Assembly (NCBI GenBank): GCA_029721435.1
Contig: CM056583.1
Location: forward strand, 93,018,575-93,082,574
Reading direction: 5' to 3'
Source of the DNA: Gymnothorax reevesii
Taxonomy: Eukaryota; Chordata; Actinopteri; Anguilliformes; Muraenidae
DNA: 64,000 nucleotides
The notes under the pieces were generated by a model. That model did not search any database and had not been told where the DNA came from. It was given only the letters and a program-made list of their open reading frames with translations. Position 1 is the first letter of the stretch, and every line of letters starts with the position of its first letter. Position numbers and translations under genes: made by a program. Positions 22,762 through 34,653 of this stretch are shown here, piece after piece.

Positions 22762-23424
22762 ATGTGGCCAAAACTATGTGATGGTTGCAGGATGATAGCA
22801 CTTTTGGAAAGAGATTTCCAGGGTGAGTTTGTCTGCCACCGGTGCCAGCTAATTGAGCATCTGGAGAGCAAGATCCTTGATCTTCAGGGCCAGTTGGCAG
22901 CGCGACATAGTTCGCAATCACTAGATTCCCTAGAGGAACTAAGTAGTATATCATTTAGAGAAATGGTGTGTACACCAAAGCAGGGTGGTACCGGGATCCC
23001 AGAGCAGGCAGGGAGAGAAAGTTGGACGACTGTAGGTCAACAGCGCAGGAAAGGGCGTGCATGCCGTACAGCGACAGCTCCTCCAGTCGTTGAGATGTCC
23101 AACCGATTTCGGCCCTTGCAGGAACTCGACTTGGCCCCTGACGCTGAGAGTGAGGGGACTGATGAGCAGCAGGGTACCCTGTTGGCCTCTACACCTCAGA
23201 AAAGAGAGTTAGTGATAGTGGGGGACTCAGTACTTAGAGGAATAAATAGCTTAGTCTGTTCATGCAACAAGGAGTCTCGTACGGTGTGTTGCCTGCCTGG
23301 TACCCAGGTAGGAGACCTCCTGGAGCGTGCGGACAAGCTCCTGGCCAGAGCGGGGAGGGATCCAGTTGTCATGGTCCATGTTGGGACAAATGACATAGGT
23401 AAGGGTAGGTTCGAGGTTCCGTAA
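22762..23424 (+). pseudogene. LINE ORF1: zinc-finger and SGNH esterase protein, 3' end broken
   Basis: The ATG at 22762 opens 220 codons. Residues about 6-35 contain paired cysteines (CDGC...CHRC) followed by a leucine-rich stretch (about 35-50) likely to form a coiled coil for self-association. Residues about 150-217 form the start of an SGNH/GDSL-type esterase: the nucleophile motif VGDSVL (Ser at 23227-23229) and a later VHVGTNDIG block (23374-23397). In CR1/L2-type LINEs ORF1 binds RNA and may act on lipids or membranes; the precise role is unsettled. The frame stops at TAA 23422-23424. Relics of the rest of the esterase, including FSGILPVP and a KPHKLHQN-like tail, continue out of frame to about 23660, so a frameshift or nonsense change has truncated it. 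Confidence 0.8.
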
Positions 23425-23740
23425 GGCAAATTTGTGGAACTAGCTGAGAAGCTTAGGAGCAGATCCTAAATGGTAGTGTTCTCCGGGATTCTACCAGTAC
23501 CATGTGCAAGCAGAGGGAATCAGAATTTTATCTAGAGGTTTAAAACATGTGGCTATGAACCTGGTGTAGGAAAGAGAGGTATAAGTTTATGGGGCACTGG
23601 AACTTTTTCTGGGACAGGGGTGACCTGTTCAAGCCTCACAAGCTGCACCAGAACTGAAGGGTTACCTTTGCACTGGGCCAGCGTATGTTGAGGGTAGCAC
23701 AGGATTATTTAAACTAGGGACTTGGGGGGCAGGGAGGTTA

Positions 23741-26627
23741 GTGAGTGTTACACATAGGGAAATGCAGACTGCCCCAGTGGAGGCACACGGCGTTACATGC
23801 ACTATTGATGATATACTTTTAAAGCAACAAAGCGTAGTGGGGGCCTTGAAGCAGCGGCCACATGGGAAATCAAGGGGGAAGAGCATTAGTAATAAGCTGA
23901 AATGTTTTTACTTAAATGCAAGAAGCATAAAAAATTAATTTCCTGAGGTTGAAGCTCTTATAATTAGTGAGGGCTATGACATAGTTGGGATAACAGAAAC
24001 CTGGCTAAGTGAAGAGGATGGTGATGAATATAATATAGAAGGTTATAAGCACTTTAGGAAGGATAGATGTAATAGGCGAGGAGGGGGCGTAGCAATCTAT
24101 GTGAACGAAAACATAAATGTACGGGAAATTCCCAAAATTGAACATTCCTTGCCCTGTGAAGATATCTGGGTCAGGCTCATTGGCAAACACGAGACAGGTT
24201 TAAACATAGGAGTTTGCTGCTTTGGACAGTACAGTCAATGAAATGCTTTTTAGGAGGATTACGCAAGCTTGTAGAGGTGGAGGGACTATTATTATGGGAG
24301 ACTTTAATTATTTTGGAATCAATTGGGAATTGGTGAAAGGACAGGGTAGGGGGGAGGAAGAATTTCTAGATGTTATAAATGATAATTTCTTGGTGCAGTA
24401 TGTTAATAAACCTACAAGAGAGAAGGTAATTTAAGACTTAGTGCTCTGTAATGACCCAGATAGAATAGCAATGTTGAGGTACTGGAGCCACTTGGGACAA
24501 GTGATCACTCTGCTGTTAATATTGATGTTTCACGGGAAGTTAAAAAGGTGTATTCAAAAACAAAAATGTTCAGCTTTAGGTGAGTAAACTTTGACAGGAT
24601 GCGCTCATATCTAAGTGCAATAAAATGGGAGACACTCCTGGACTGCGATTCTATAAATGAGATGTGGGAAAGATTTAAGGGGGTTTTACTTGAATCACAA
24701 TGCAGATTCATTCCAAAGGTGTCCAAAAGTAAGTTGAAAAAGCAGAATCCTCAGTGGATGACTAAAAGTATTCGTAGGATTTTGAGGGAAAAGAGGAATC
24801 TTTATAAGATTTACATAAAGCATAACGATGAGAACACTAAGGCTGAATACTGTAAAATTTGCACTGAGGTCAAAAAAGAGCTGAGGAATGCTAGAAGACT
24901 GTATGAAAGACAAAGTGCAGAGGGGGGAAAAAACTAACCCTAAGTGCTTCTTTCAGTACTTCAGCCGAAAAAGGAAAGTTAAAGAGCAGGTTAAGTGCAT
25001 AAAGAATAAAAACGAATCGCTGCTATTTGACAACAAGGATATTGCGGATGCCTTAAAAAGTTACTTTGTTGAAAATTTTACCTCAGAGGGGGTCTTTATT
25101 TGGCCAGAGGGCATGTCAAATGCTCAAGATTATTTAGCAGAAATTGAGTTTCGGGATAACGAAGTATTAGACAAGTCGCATAAACTAAAGGCAGATAAGG
25201 CGGCAGGTCCTGATAGCTTATGTCCTAGAGTGCTCAGGGAAGTTGGTGAGCTCATCTTTAAGCCGCTGTCCGCCATCTTCAGACGGTCTTTAGAAACTGG
25301 AGAAATGCCAAATTATTGGAAACAGGCCAATATAATACCAATATAGAAGAAAGGGGACCGTACCGAGCCAGGAAATTACAGGCCAGTCAGTTTCACTTGC
25401 ATTGCGTGCAAAATATTGGAATCTATCATAAAAGATGAGCTGGACTCATTTCTTGAATGTAACAGTGAGGGATAGTTAACATGGTTTTCATAAGGGAAGG
25501 TCATGCCTGACAAACCTGGCATTTTTTGAAGAGGCCACCAAGACTTATGACCAGAGCAGGGCTTATTTTCAGAAAGCATTGGATACAGTACCGCATAAGA
25601 GACTAATTTTTAAATTGAGCTCCATTGGAGTTACAGGAGGTATTCTGGAGTGGATTCAAAACTGGTTACAGGACAGAACACAAAGAGTGGTGGTCAGTGG
25701 TATCTCATCTGAGCTCGGCATGGTGGGAAGTGGCGTCCCCCAGGGATCGGTGTTGGGACCCCTGCTGTTCCTCATCTACATTAATGACCTTGATAGTAAT
25801 ATTGAGAGCAGATTGGTTAAATTTGTGGATGATAAATTAAGGGGTTTGACAAATAGTTTAGGGTCCACTAAAGTGATTCAGGATGATTTGGATTGAATCC
25901 AGAATTGGGCAGAAATGTGGCAAATGAAATTTAATGTAGCAAAATGTAAAGTTGTACATGTAGGTAATAAAAACATTAGACGGGATTACTTCATGGGAGG
26001 TTTAAAACTGGAATGTGCTGCACATGAGAAAGATCTGGGAGTGATTGTTGACAAACCCTCACAGGCTCTAGCCATTGTGCCGTAGCAGTTAAAAAAGCTA
26101 ATCGGATGCTGGGATACATTGCCAAAAGTATTGAGTACAAATCTAAGATGCTTCTTTTGTACAACACGTTCGTTAGACCACATCTGGAGTATTATGTACA
26201 GTTCTGGGGGCCATACTTTAAGAAAGATATAAAGGTTCTAGAGAAAGTTTTGAGAAGAGCCACTAAGCTTATTCCAGGTATAAAAGATAGAAGCTATGAG
26301 AAGAGGCTGAAGATCCTTAATCTCCTTAGTCTTAGGAAAAGGAGACTCACGGGTGATTTGATTGAGGTCTTTAAATATGTTAAAGGGATTAAGAAAGTGA
26401 ATTATGAAGGATTCCTTCGACCAAGTGTTGTGAGTAGAACTCGGGGTCAGAAATGGAAGTTGACCAAAGGTAAATTTAGCACTGATATTCGGAAATATTT
26501 CTTCACCCAAAGAGTAATTTCAATGTAGAATAGCTTGCCTGACCATATTGTTGAGGCAGAGACCTTGGGGGTTTTCAAGAGCAGGCTTGACTTAAAGCTA
26601 GATACCATTGACTCATTGAGTGTCTGA
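23741..26627 (+). pseudogene. LINE ORF2: AP endonuclease and reverse transcriptase, multiply broken
   Basis: Domain order is readable across several frames. The endonuclease N-terminus is LKCFYLNARSIKN (to 23935), followed by ITETWLSEE (about 23992), GDFNYFGINWE (about 24298) and TSDHSAVNID (about 24497). The reverse transcriptase follows: KAAGPDSLCP (about 25197), NYRPVSF (about 25374), a KALDTVPHKRL motif with a catalytic Asp (about 25575), GVPQGSVLGPLLF (about 25732) and FVDD at 25822-25833, a variant of the usual FADD. A C-terminal YEKRLKILNLLSLRKRR block lies near 26298. It would nick target DNA and copy the element's RNA there. Breaks include TAA at 23936-23938, stops near 24238 and 24432, TAG at about 25344, and frame changes around 24890-25580 and 26080. 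The frame ends at TGA 26625-26627. The true start is uncertain. Confidence 0.85.
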
Positions 26628-26699
26628 AGGGATATATTCACAATAGTATAAAGAAACTGGTGAGCATAGTTGGGCTGAAAGGCCTGTTCTTGCCATTCA

Positions 26700-26723
26700 T
26701 GTTATGTTATGTTATGTTATGTT
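26700..26723 (+). repeat. (TTATG)n 3' tail of the LINE
   Basis: Nearly five perfect pentanucleotide units ending the element, as expected for tandem 3' termini of CR1-group LINEs. Confidence 0.8.
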
Positions 26724-28070
26724 GGGAGGAGGGTTGAAGAACACAATAGTGACTCACTGTTGGGAATGTTTGTGTAAGACAGGCAACTGGGATTCAGATC
26801 AAGTCCACTGACAACACAAGCGAAGAGGTTACAGCACAAGCCAACATGACAATCAAATGTCAACAAGGAGAATGGAGCAGGCCGGGGCGGGAAGGTCCCC
26901 ACGGGTGTCCACGTCTTGCCTGTTCAAGTAAGAGACAAGAGGCAAGGTTATTGCGGCTGGCATAACTGCCAAATCTCTCCCACAGGCACACCAAACCACT
27001 CTGCCCTGAGGTCCGTCAGGCAATTGTATTTATATATATATATATTTATTTATTTTTTATTTTTTTTCCAAGTTTATTTTTGCATCCAAAATTTTAACAG
27101 CTTCTTCCTCCTCTACCCGTCTTTACATTGTTGTACCGAAAGTTCTGGAAAAAACAAAAATAGTTGTTGCATCTTTCCCTTTAAGTCTCTATCATGGTGG
27201 CCACCTGATATCGTGTGCATCACTGGGTCTGAGAAAATTCACGGTCAGGATCTTATTCCTCTTGTTCCTCTTCCTGTAGAGCAGAGGGAGGAGGATCATT
27301 GTCGTCCTCAGAGGAATAGTTATTCGCATTTTATATTTGTTTATTCATGACAATATATATATGGTGGTGGTGGGCTTTGTAAACTGTGGAGAGGCGCAGA
27401 TCGAGTGAGGTCTGCCGTGTTGGGCCAGACTGCATGCAGTGCACTGTGATGCTTCTGGTGAAATGCATAGCAGCAGTTAGTTCCTCATCTGAAAAGCTAT
27501 TAACCTTGTTTGATTGATGGCTTTAAGGATAGGGGTAATTTTATCCTCTTTAATTGGCCTTCCGTGGTGCACCGTGACCTAATTCCACCAGTTTGTTTGA
27601 GGAGAACTCAGGCGATGATCAGCCGGGGATCTGACAGAGTCTCAGAGTGAGGCGAGGAGGCTGGTGCTGGAACAGGGAGGGCGAAGGGTGGTGTGTTCAG
27701 ATGGGGAAGCCCAATTTCACTGCCGCGTTTGACAGCTATATGAGTTAATCCCACAGAGAGCCCGAGGTGGTTTGATGTCAATGTGCAAGACTCATCAGAG
27801 GACGAGACTGGGCTCCGATTCCACCACATAACCTCCCAATGCAAACCAGGCTAATGGAGTTTTGACGTTCATTCATGATGATTGCTGTGCGATTCATTCA
27901 TTTAGTAGCCATTGCTGGGTGATTATTCAATGCATTTGAGTGTGGTTTATCAATGCCATGTTCTGTTTTCCATCGTATTTGCTATGTGGTCATACGAAAA
28001 TTCATTCAAGGTTTATTAATGTGTTGCATTTTTTCATGCATGATTGTGTGGTAAAGGTGAAGTATACAAA
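26724..28070. other. Unassigned DNA between LINE and BEL element
   Basis: Contains an AT-rich (TA)n/T-rich stretch at about 27028-27068 and a short (TA)n with GGT repeats at 27350-27372. No host gene recognised. I searched by eye for a 5' copy of the BEL 3' LTR (TGTAGAAACC...) and saw none. Confidence 0.5.
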
Positions 28071-30600
28071 ATGTCTGATGGTACTAAAATGCAAAATGAA
28101 AATGCTCCTCAGCATGAAAAAAGGGTTCCTAAAAATGTCTGAAAAGGCTCTTGCTAATTTTATTGAAAAATGTCAGGCAGCCAGGAAATCACAATGCACA
28201 AAGGCATCTGCTTTAATGGAAAACCTCAAAGTGCTGATGGATGCAGTTGAGAATGTCTCTGAAGTGCAAACCCAGTTGGCCATTATAATAAAGTGCTTAA
28301 ATGATGCTCAGGAATATCATGATTCACTGCTGAAATTAAATGTTCCTCCTGATCAAGCTGCTTTACCGAACCAATGGTTTGAGACAAAAAGAGCAGTTTT
28401 CTCTGGATTCATTGAGGATGTGAAAAGTTGGCTCTCTGATGCTTGCCAACCGTATGAGGACAGAGGTGGTGGTGACCCAATTAAAGATGGTGGAATTACA
28501 GACCCAGAGGAAGGAGCCAGGGTCCAAGATTCTCTCAAGCTAGGAGACAGTGCTTCAGTTTTATCTTCAAAACTCAGTCGATTGTCCAAATCTTCCTCCA
28601 CAACATCTTCACAAAGAGAGCGCATCAAAGCTGAGGCTGAGAAGGCAGCTCTCATTGAGCGTGTTGCTGCTTTGAAGAGGATGCATCAATTGGAAGCAGA
28701 GGAACAAAAATTGAGGAGACAAAAGGAACAATTAGCGCTGGAGACTGAGTTGACAGCATTTCATGCTAAAATCAATGTTTTTGAGGAGAATGCATCACTG
28801 AGCTCCAGAGGTTCACATGGAAGGTGCTCTAATGTTTTGAAGGCCCATGCCAACACAAACATTCTAAATCCTGGTGCTGCTGACTTCTGTCCAAAGGAAA
28901 GGACAACAGTTATTGATTGTTCAGCAGTTCCCCCACTGCTAGATCGTCCAAAGGAAAGGACGGCAACAGTTATTGATTGTTCAGCAGTTCCCCCACTGGT
29001 AGATCGTCTAAAGGAAAGGACGGCAGTAGTAATTGATTGCTCTGCAGTGCCCCCGCTGGTAGTTCGTCCAAAGGAAAGGACGGCAGTAGTGATTGATGAT
29101 CGCTCTGCAGCGCCCCCGTTGGTGATTCACACAAATAACAATACACCGATAAAGCCCTCACAACCAACCTATGATGACCCATTCATTGATCAAAGACAGA
29201 GTAAAGCATACACAATGAGAAATGACTCTCAGGTGATAGGTCTACCTGTGATTCCAGCCCAGTCAAGAGGGCCCAGTCAGAAAATGCCCATGGTTCAAAC
29301 ACATTCAAGAGGAAATTCTGTGGGGCATGACACTCGCATAAAGCCCGTGGTTCATACCCAATCACAGGGAATCTTTAACGGGCGTGATCAATTTTCTGCT
29401 CAGAGAGATGTCAGTCAGAATGACATTTTCACCATTATGCAAAGGCAAAATGACATCACTACATTGATGGTACAACAAAACCTTGCTACTGCTCTCCCAC
29501 CACGACAAATTCCCATTTTTGATGGCGATCCCCTCCAATATCACACTTTCATGCAAGCATTTGAGAATGGAGTTGAAGAGAAGTCCAACAATTATAGTGA
29601 CTGTTTACATTTTCTAGAGCAGTACACAAGAGGCACGCCGAGGGAGCTTGTGCACAGTTGCCAGCATTTGCCTCCTGAGCAGGGATACCAAAGGGCAAAA
29701 AATCTTCTCATTGAGCACTTTGGCAATGAGTATAAAATCAGCTCTGCTTACATGGACAAAGCCTTCAACTGGACACCTATCAAAAGGGAGGATGCCAAGG
29801 CTCTACAGGCATTTGCCTTATTTCTCCGTGGATGCTGAAATGTGACAGAGCAGATCCAGCACATGAAGGACTTGGATATGCCGTCCAACATGCGGAACAT
29901 AGTGCTGAAGTTGCCCTACAGTATGCGGGAAAAGTGGAGAAACACTGCGTGTGACCTGTTGGAGAGCCGTGGGCAGAGGGCTATGTTCAGTGATTTGGTG
30001 GCATTCATTGAAAAGCAAGTCAGGACAGCCACAGATCCACTGTTTGGCAACATTCAGGACACCCACACCGCTGCCTCGAGTAAAGGCTCAACTCCAAACC
30101 AGATAAAGGATCTGAAGGAGCGCAAAGGAAGCAGTTTTGCCACAAATGTGTCTGCATCACAATCCTCCACTCCTATCTCCCAACGCTGCATGTTTTGTAA
30201 AAAGAGTGGTCACTCACTGGACAAGTGCACCCAATTTAAAGGAAAGCTGCACCGGGACAAGATCAGCTTCATCAAGGAGAAAGCGATCTGTTTTGGCTGC
30301 CTCAAAGTGGGCCATGTTAGCAAAGCCTGTGAGAATCGATTGGAGTGCGATGTGGGCAGTAAAAAGCATCCTGGAATTCTCCATATTGAGCACCAGGTTA
30401 AAGGAGCTGACCGACAAGTGAAAGACACACAGTCACAACAGGTTGACGACCCCAAGGAACCAGCAATCACCATTGAAACTGCTGTATCTAAGACGTGTGG
30501 TCATATCGGGGCCGGTTTTGTGGATGATTGCATTTTTTCTATTGTACCAGTACAAGTTAAAGCCAAAAAGGGTGATGTTGTGCCACAAACCTATGCTTTT
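27940..30600 (+). pseudogene. BEL/Pao gag region with zinc knuckles
   Basis: Gag packages the element's RNA into particles. The open frame from 27940 runs 632 codons to TGA 29836-29838 and resumes in the same frame at 29842. Its first ~60 residues look spurious. A better start is ATG 28071 in another frame, with an A-rich context (ACAAAATGT) and a hydrophilic N-terminus, joined by a frame change near 28120-28137. From about 28615 to 28795 the sequence is rich in Glu, Lys and Leu heptads, likely a coiled coil. Four in-frame repeats of PKERTxxVIDCSAVPPL type lie at 28891-29123. A DUF1759-like block (PIFDGDPLQYHTFMQAFE) begins near 29509. Two CX2CX4HX4C knuckles sit at 30187-30228 and 30289-30330. 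Confidence 0.85.
28891..29123 (+). repeat. In-frame ~60-bp tandem repeat inside gag
   Basis: Four tandem copies of a 57-63-bp unit starting CCAAAGGAAAGGAC, each encoding about 20 residues (PKERT, VIDCSA, PPL). Copy lengths differ by multiples of three, so frame is kept. This lies in a likely disordered linker between the coiled coil and the DUF1759-like region. Confidence 0.9.
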
Positions 30601-30795
30601 TTGGATCCTGGAAGTTCTGGTACATTCTGTACAGAAAGCCTCGTTCAGCGATTGAACGAGAGGAAAAGAAGGACTAATTTTTTGCTGCGCACATTGGGAC
30701 AGGAGAAGACAATTGCTAGTCATGTTGTATCCGGCCTGGAGGTATCAGGATTGGACACCAATGATTTCATTGACTTGCCTGATGTTGTCACCTAA
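30420..30795 (+). pseudogene. BEL/Pao aspartic protease segment
   Basis: Follows the zinc knuckles in the same open frame. The active-site block reads AFLDPGSSGTFC with the Asp at 30604-30606. A retropepsin-like protease would process the polyprotein; BEL/Pao proteins carry it in a DUF1758-type domain. DPGS is unusual relative to the DTG/DSG of most retropepsins, although I recall similar forms in fish BEL elements. The frame stops at TAA 30793-30795 and homology continues in the same frame after it. Confidence 0.75.
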
Positions 30796-32376
30796 ACGCG
30801 CATACCGGTGTCCCAGCACAATATTCCCGGGCAAGATGATGTGGATAAATGGCCATATCTCATTGGGGTCAGGCTCCATCAAATTGATTCTGATATTGAC
30901 CTTCTCATTGGTACTAATGCATCAAAGGTAATAGAACCATGGGAAGTCATTAACAGTCAAGGAGATGGGCCCTATGCTGTAAGGACCAAAGTCGGATGGG
31001 TGCTTAATGGCCCACTTCGAGCTGGCGACGACAGCAGGAGTAAGAGTCTCAGCTCTACGATTACTGCAAATCGAATATCCCTGGTACACATTGAGGAAAT
31101 GATGGTTCAGCAGTATAACCATGACTTTAATGAGATGACTTCACAGGAACGACCTGAAATGTCGAGAGAAGATGCTAAGTTCATGGATATTATGCACAGC
31201 TCCTCCGTGTTGAAGGATGGTCATTACTACTTGGACCTACCTTTCAGGAAGGAAAACCCCATCAAGCCAAACAATCGTTGCATTGCAGAACAGCGCCTCA
31301 TGAGCCTGAAGAGGAAGTTTGGAAAGAATGATATTTTTCGAGGGGAGTATGTAGCCTTTCTCAGTGATGTCATTGATCAAGGCTATGCTGAAGTTGTGCC
31401 AGAGGATCAGCTGAGACGAGAGGATGGAAAGCAATGGTATATTCCACATCATGGAGTTTATACTTCTCGAAAAGGAAAGTTGAGAGTGGTGTTCGACTGC
31501 GGAGCTGTGTACAAGGGGATGTCACTCAACTGCCAGCTTCTACAGGGACCAGATCTCACAAACTCACTGATTGGAGTTCTGCTCAGATTCAGACAGGAAC
31601 CTGTTGCGTTGATGGCTGATATACAGGCCATGTTTCATCAGGTAAAAGTGTCGAAGAAGGACATCAATTTCCTACGGTTTCTGTGGTGGCCCCAAGGAAG
31701 TACAGAGCACCCTCCAGTTGAGCATCGGATGACTGTCCATCTGTTTGGAGCTGTATCCTCGCCAAGCTGTGCGAATTATGCACTGAGGAAAACTGCAGAT
31801 GACCTTGCAGGTCAGTTTCCAGCAGAAGTGGTGGCTACAGTCAAGAACAATTTTTATGTTGATGACCTTCTGAAGTCCTTGTCTTCTGAGGAGGAGGCAA
31901 TTCAGATGGTGCAGAACCTAACTGCGCTCTGCCAGAGAGGGGGATTTAATCTCTCCAAGTGGATAAGCAATCGTCGATCAGTGCTGACAGCAATTCCGCA
32001 AGAAAACAGAACAAAGAAGCTGGATTTGGACAGGGAGAGTCTACCACTGGAGAGGGCTCTAGGATTGCAATGGTGCGTTGAAAGTGACCAGTTCATGTTC
32101 AAGACCACCAGCAAGGAACAACCACAGACGAGGAGAGGAATCCTATCGGTGGTCAGTTCACTTTATGACCCCTTTGGGTTTCTAGCATCCTTCACTCTGT
32201 CAGCTAAGTTGTTGCTGCAGGAGCTGTGTAAACGACGCCATGGCTGGGATGAGGACATTCCTCCATATTTCTCTCAGCTGTGGTCAGAGTGGCTCAATAA
32301 CTTGGAGAAGATGGCAGAGTTCAAGATGGATCGTTGTTTCAAGCCGAAGGACTTTGGCAAGCCCAGTAAGGCGTGA
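30796..32376 (+). pseudogene. BEL/Pao reverse transcriptase
   Basis: Homology resumes directly after the TAA at 30793, and the longest open stretch is 30808-32376 (522 codons). Reverse transcriptase motifs in order: KLRVVFDCGA (about 31480), LMADIQAMFHQV with the first catalytic Asp (31618-31620), HLFGAVSSPSCANYAL (about 31738) and the YVDD box (31855-31866). Then come KWISNR and SSLYDPFGFLA, a block typical of BEL/Pao polymerases. The enzyme copies the element's RNA to DNA in the particle. TGA at 32374-32376 separates it from RNase H in the same frame. All three catalytic Asp codons are intact despite the flanking stops. Confidence 0.9.
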
Positions 32377-33204
32377 CTGCACCATTTCTCTGATGCTAGT
32401 CAAGATGGCTATGGCACGGCGTCTTATCTGAGGCTTGAGAATGATGTTGGAAGACTGCACGTAGCATTCATTTTGGCCAAAGCCACAGTGGCGCCACTGA
32501 AACAGACCACAATCCCTCGGCTGGAGCTCACAGCTGCTGTTCTAGCAATGAAGCTTGATGGGATGCTGCGGAAGGAGTTGCAACTCAAGTTGGAGAAGTC
32601 CACATTTTGGACTGACAGCACAACAGTACTCAAGTACATTGGCAATGAAACCAAGCGGTTCCACACCTTTGTTGCCAATAGAACTGCAGCCATAAGAGAA
32701 GCTACCAGTGTGGAACAGTGGAGGTACATTAGTATCAAGGAAAATCAAGCGGATGATGTCTCACGAGGGATGAAAGGCACTGACTTCCTGATGAGCAAGA
32801 GGTGGAGTAATGGACCAGAATTTCTGTCTAGGCCAGAAGAGGAGTGGCCAAACTCAGACTCCAAGCTCCAACCAATTGCTGAGGATGACCCAGAGGTCAA
32901 AAGAGACTTGACAGTTAATGTCATCGTCATGGAAACAGGAGAGAACTACACCAACCACCTGATGAACTACTTTTCGACATGGCAAAAGCTGAAAACTGCA
33001 GTGGCCTGGTTTCTGAGAGTCAAACATTGTCTGATGCTGCTGCGTCAGAAAAGGATGGAAATCCACGCTGCTGTTTGTAAAGATGAAAAGGATCTTCAAA
33101 AACAAAACAAAGAAGTGGAAAAGAGAATGCAAATCTTCACGAGCACACTCAGTGGGCAATGTCTCCGCCCTGAAGACCTTGCCAAGGCAGAAAAGGTGAT
33201 ATAG
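32377..33204 (+). pseudogene. BEL/Pao RNase H and linker
   Basis: Continues in the same frame after TGA 32374. RNase H carboxylates can be read: SDAS (Asp 32392-32394), IPRLELTAA (Glu, about 32524), FWTDSTTVLKYI (Asp, about 32610) and ENQADDVSRG (about 32740). This domain removes the RNA strand of the hybrid. A linker with a Lys/Glu-rich helix (about 33060-33130) leads to TAG 33202-33204, a further in-frame stop. Confidence 0.85.
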
Positions 33205-34478
33205 TGCTTTGTGCAAGGACAGAGATTTGAGGAGGAAATTGCCACACTGAAGAGTGGTGTCACTGTCAAGAAGGACAGTCAGCTGTACAAGCTGGACCCA
33301 GTGCTGGATGCAGGAGTCCTGCCAGTTGGTGGCCGTATGAGGAGATCCTCAATGCCAGAGGAAACCAAACACCCGGTTATCCTGGCTAAAGATCTTCATG
33401 TATCCACACTCATACTTCGCCACCTCAGGAAGAAATATTGGATCACAAATGCCCATTCTGCCATTAGAAAGGTCATTTCAGAGTGTGTCGCATGCAAACG
33501 CCAACGAGGGAAGCTCGGTGAGCAAAAAATGGCTGATTTGCCAAAGGAAAGAGTTTTACCTGACATAGCCCCATTCACCAATGTGGGGGTGGACTATTTC
33601 GGTCCCATTGACATCAAAAAGGGAAGAAGTCTTCTCAAAAGGTACGGAGTGATCTTCACATGTCTGACTAGCAGAGCTGTGCATCTTGAAGTGGCATACA
33701 GTCTGGATACAGATTCCTGTATGAATGCAGTGAGAAGGTTTATCTGCAGAAGGGGACAGGTGTCTAGTATTCGATCTGACAACGGCACAAATTTTGTTGG
33801 AGCCAACAGAGCACTAAAAGAGGCTCTGGCTGCTGTCAACCACAACAAGATGCAAAGTGCCTTACTGCAAGAAGGAGTGACATGGAATTTCAACCCCCCC
33901 GCAGCCTCTCATCATGGCGGGATGTGAGAATGCCTAATACGCATGGTAAGGAAAGTAATGAGTCTGTTCTGCATCAACAGATGCTTGATGATGAAAGTTT
34001 GCAAACGGTCCTCTGTGAGGCAGAAGCCATCTTGAATAGCAGACCCATCACCACCATTTCAGAGCAGCCAGATGATCTCGAGGCCCTCACGCCTAACCAT
34101 ATACTTCTCTTGAAAGGAAAGCCAGTATTACCTCCTGGATTGTACGAGAAGAAGGATTCATATGTCAGAAGGAGGTGGAAGCAGGTGCAGTATATGGCTG
34201 ACCTGTTCTGGACCAGATGGATTTCTGAATACCTGCCTATGATGCAAGAAAGGCAGAAATGGTCCAAGAAGAGGAGAAATCTAGTCCCCGGAGACATTGT
34301 CATCATTGCGGATGCAACTGCTCCCAGAGGCTCGGGGATGCTTGGAAGGGTCGTGGAGGCCAAACCCCATGCCAGAGGCCTGGTACGCACTGTGCGGCTG
34401 CGGACGAAGACCAGTGTACTGGAACGGCCTGTCACAAAGCTGTGTCTACTACTGGAGGCAGCAGATGAAGATGACTGA
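33205..34478 (+). pseudogene. BEL/Pao integrase with DUF5641-like C-terminus
   Basis: An HHCC zinc-binding region (HVSTLILRHLRKKYW ... CVACKRQRG) spans about 33397-33510. The DDE core has Asp in GVDYFGPI (33592-33594) and Asp in RSDNGTNF (33778-33780). The region around the third acidic residue is broken by TGA 33925-33927 and a frame change by about 33960. Homology continues in the 33882-34478 frame with ILNSRPIT, LTPNHILLL and a C-terminal domain (RRWKQVQYMADLFWTRW, NLVPGDIVII) of the DUF5641 type found at BEL/Pao integrase ends. It would insert the DNA copy into the host chromosome. It ends at TGA 34476-34478. Confidence 0.88.
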
Positions 34479-34653
34479 TTATGAATGCCAGAACCTAAAC
34501 CAGAGGAGTTGATCTCAAATTAAGAAGATTTCAAAAATAAAACAAACAAATAAAAGAAAGGTTGTTTCATTGAAAATATTATTTTGTGTTGAATGGCTTC
34601 TTCTAAAATATTTTGGGTAATTGTGAAGTGTGATGCACAATTAGGGGCCGGAT

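Larger units (their letters stand above)
22700..26723 (+). mobile_element. CR1-clade LINE, inactive
   Basis: A non-LTR retrotransposon on the plus strand. An esterase-type ORF1 (22762 onward) is followed by an endonuclease plus reverse transcriptase ORF2 (about 23741-26627), a short 3' UTR containing GCTGAAAGGCCTGTTCTTGC, and a terminal (TTATG)n tail of about five units at 26700-26723. A tandem 3' microsatellite in place of poly(A), plus an SGNH esterase ORF1, is typical of the CR1/L2/Rex group. CR1 is the best guess. Multiple stops make it non-functional. No target-site duplication was identified. Confidence 0.85.

Noticed and set aside
26238..26510. Minus-strand 90-codon frame within the LINE
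   Set aside because: Shadow of the ORF2 C-terminal coding strand.
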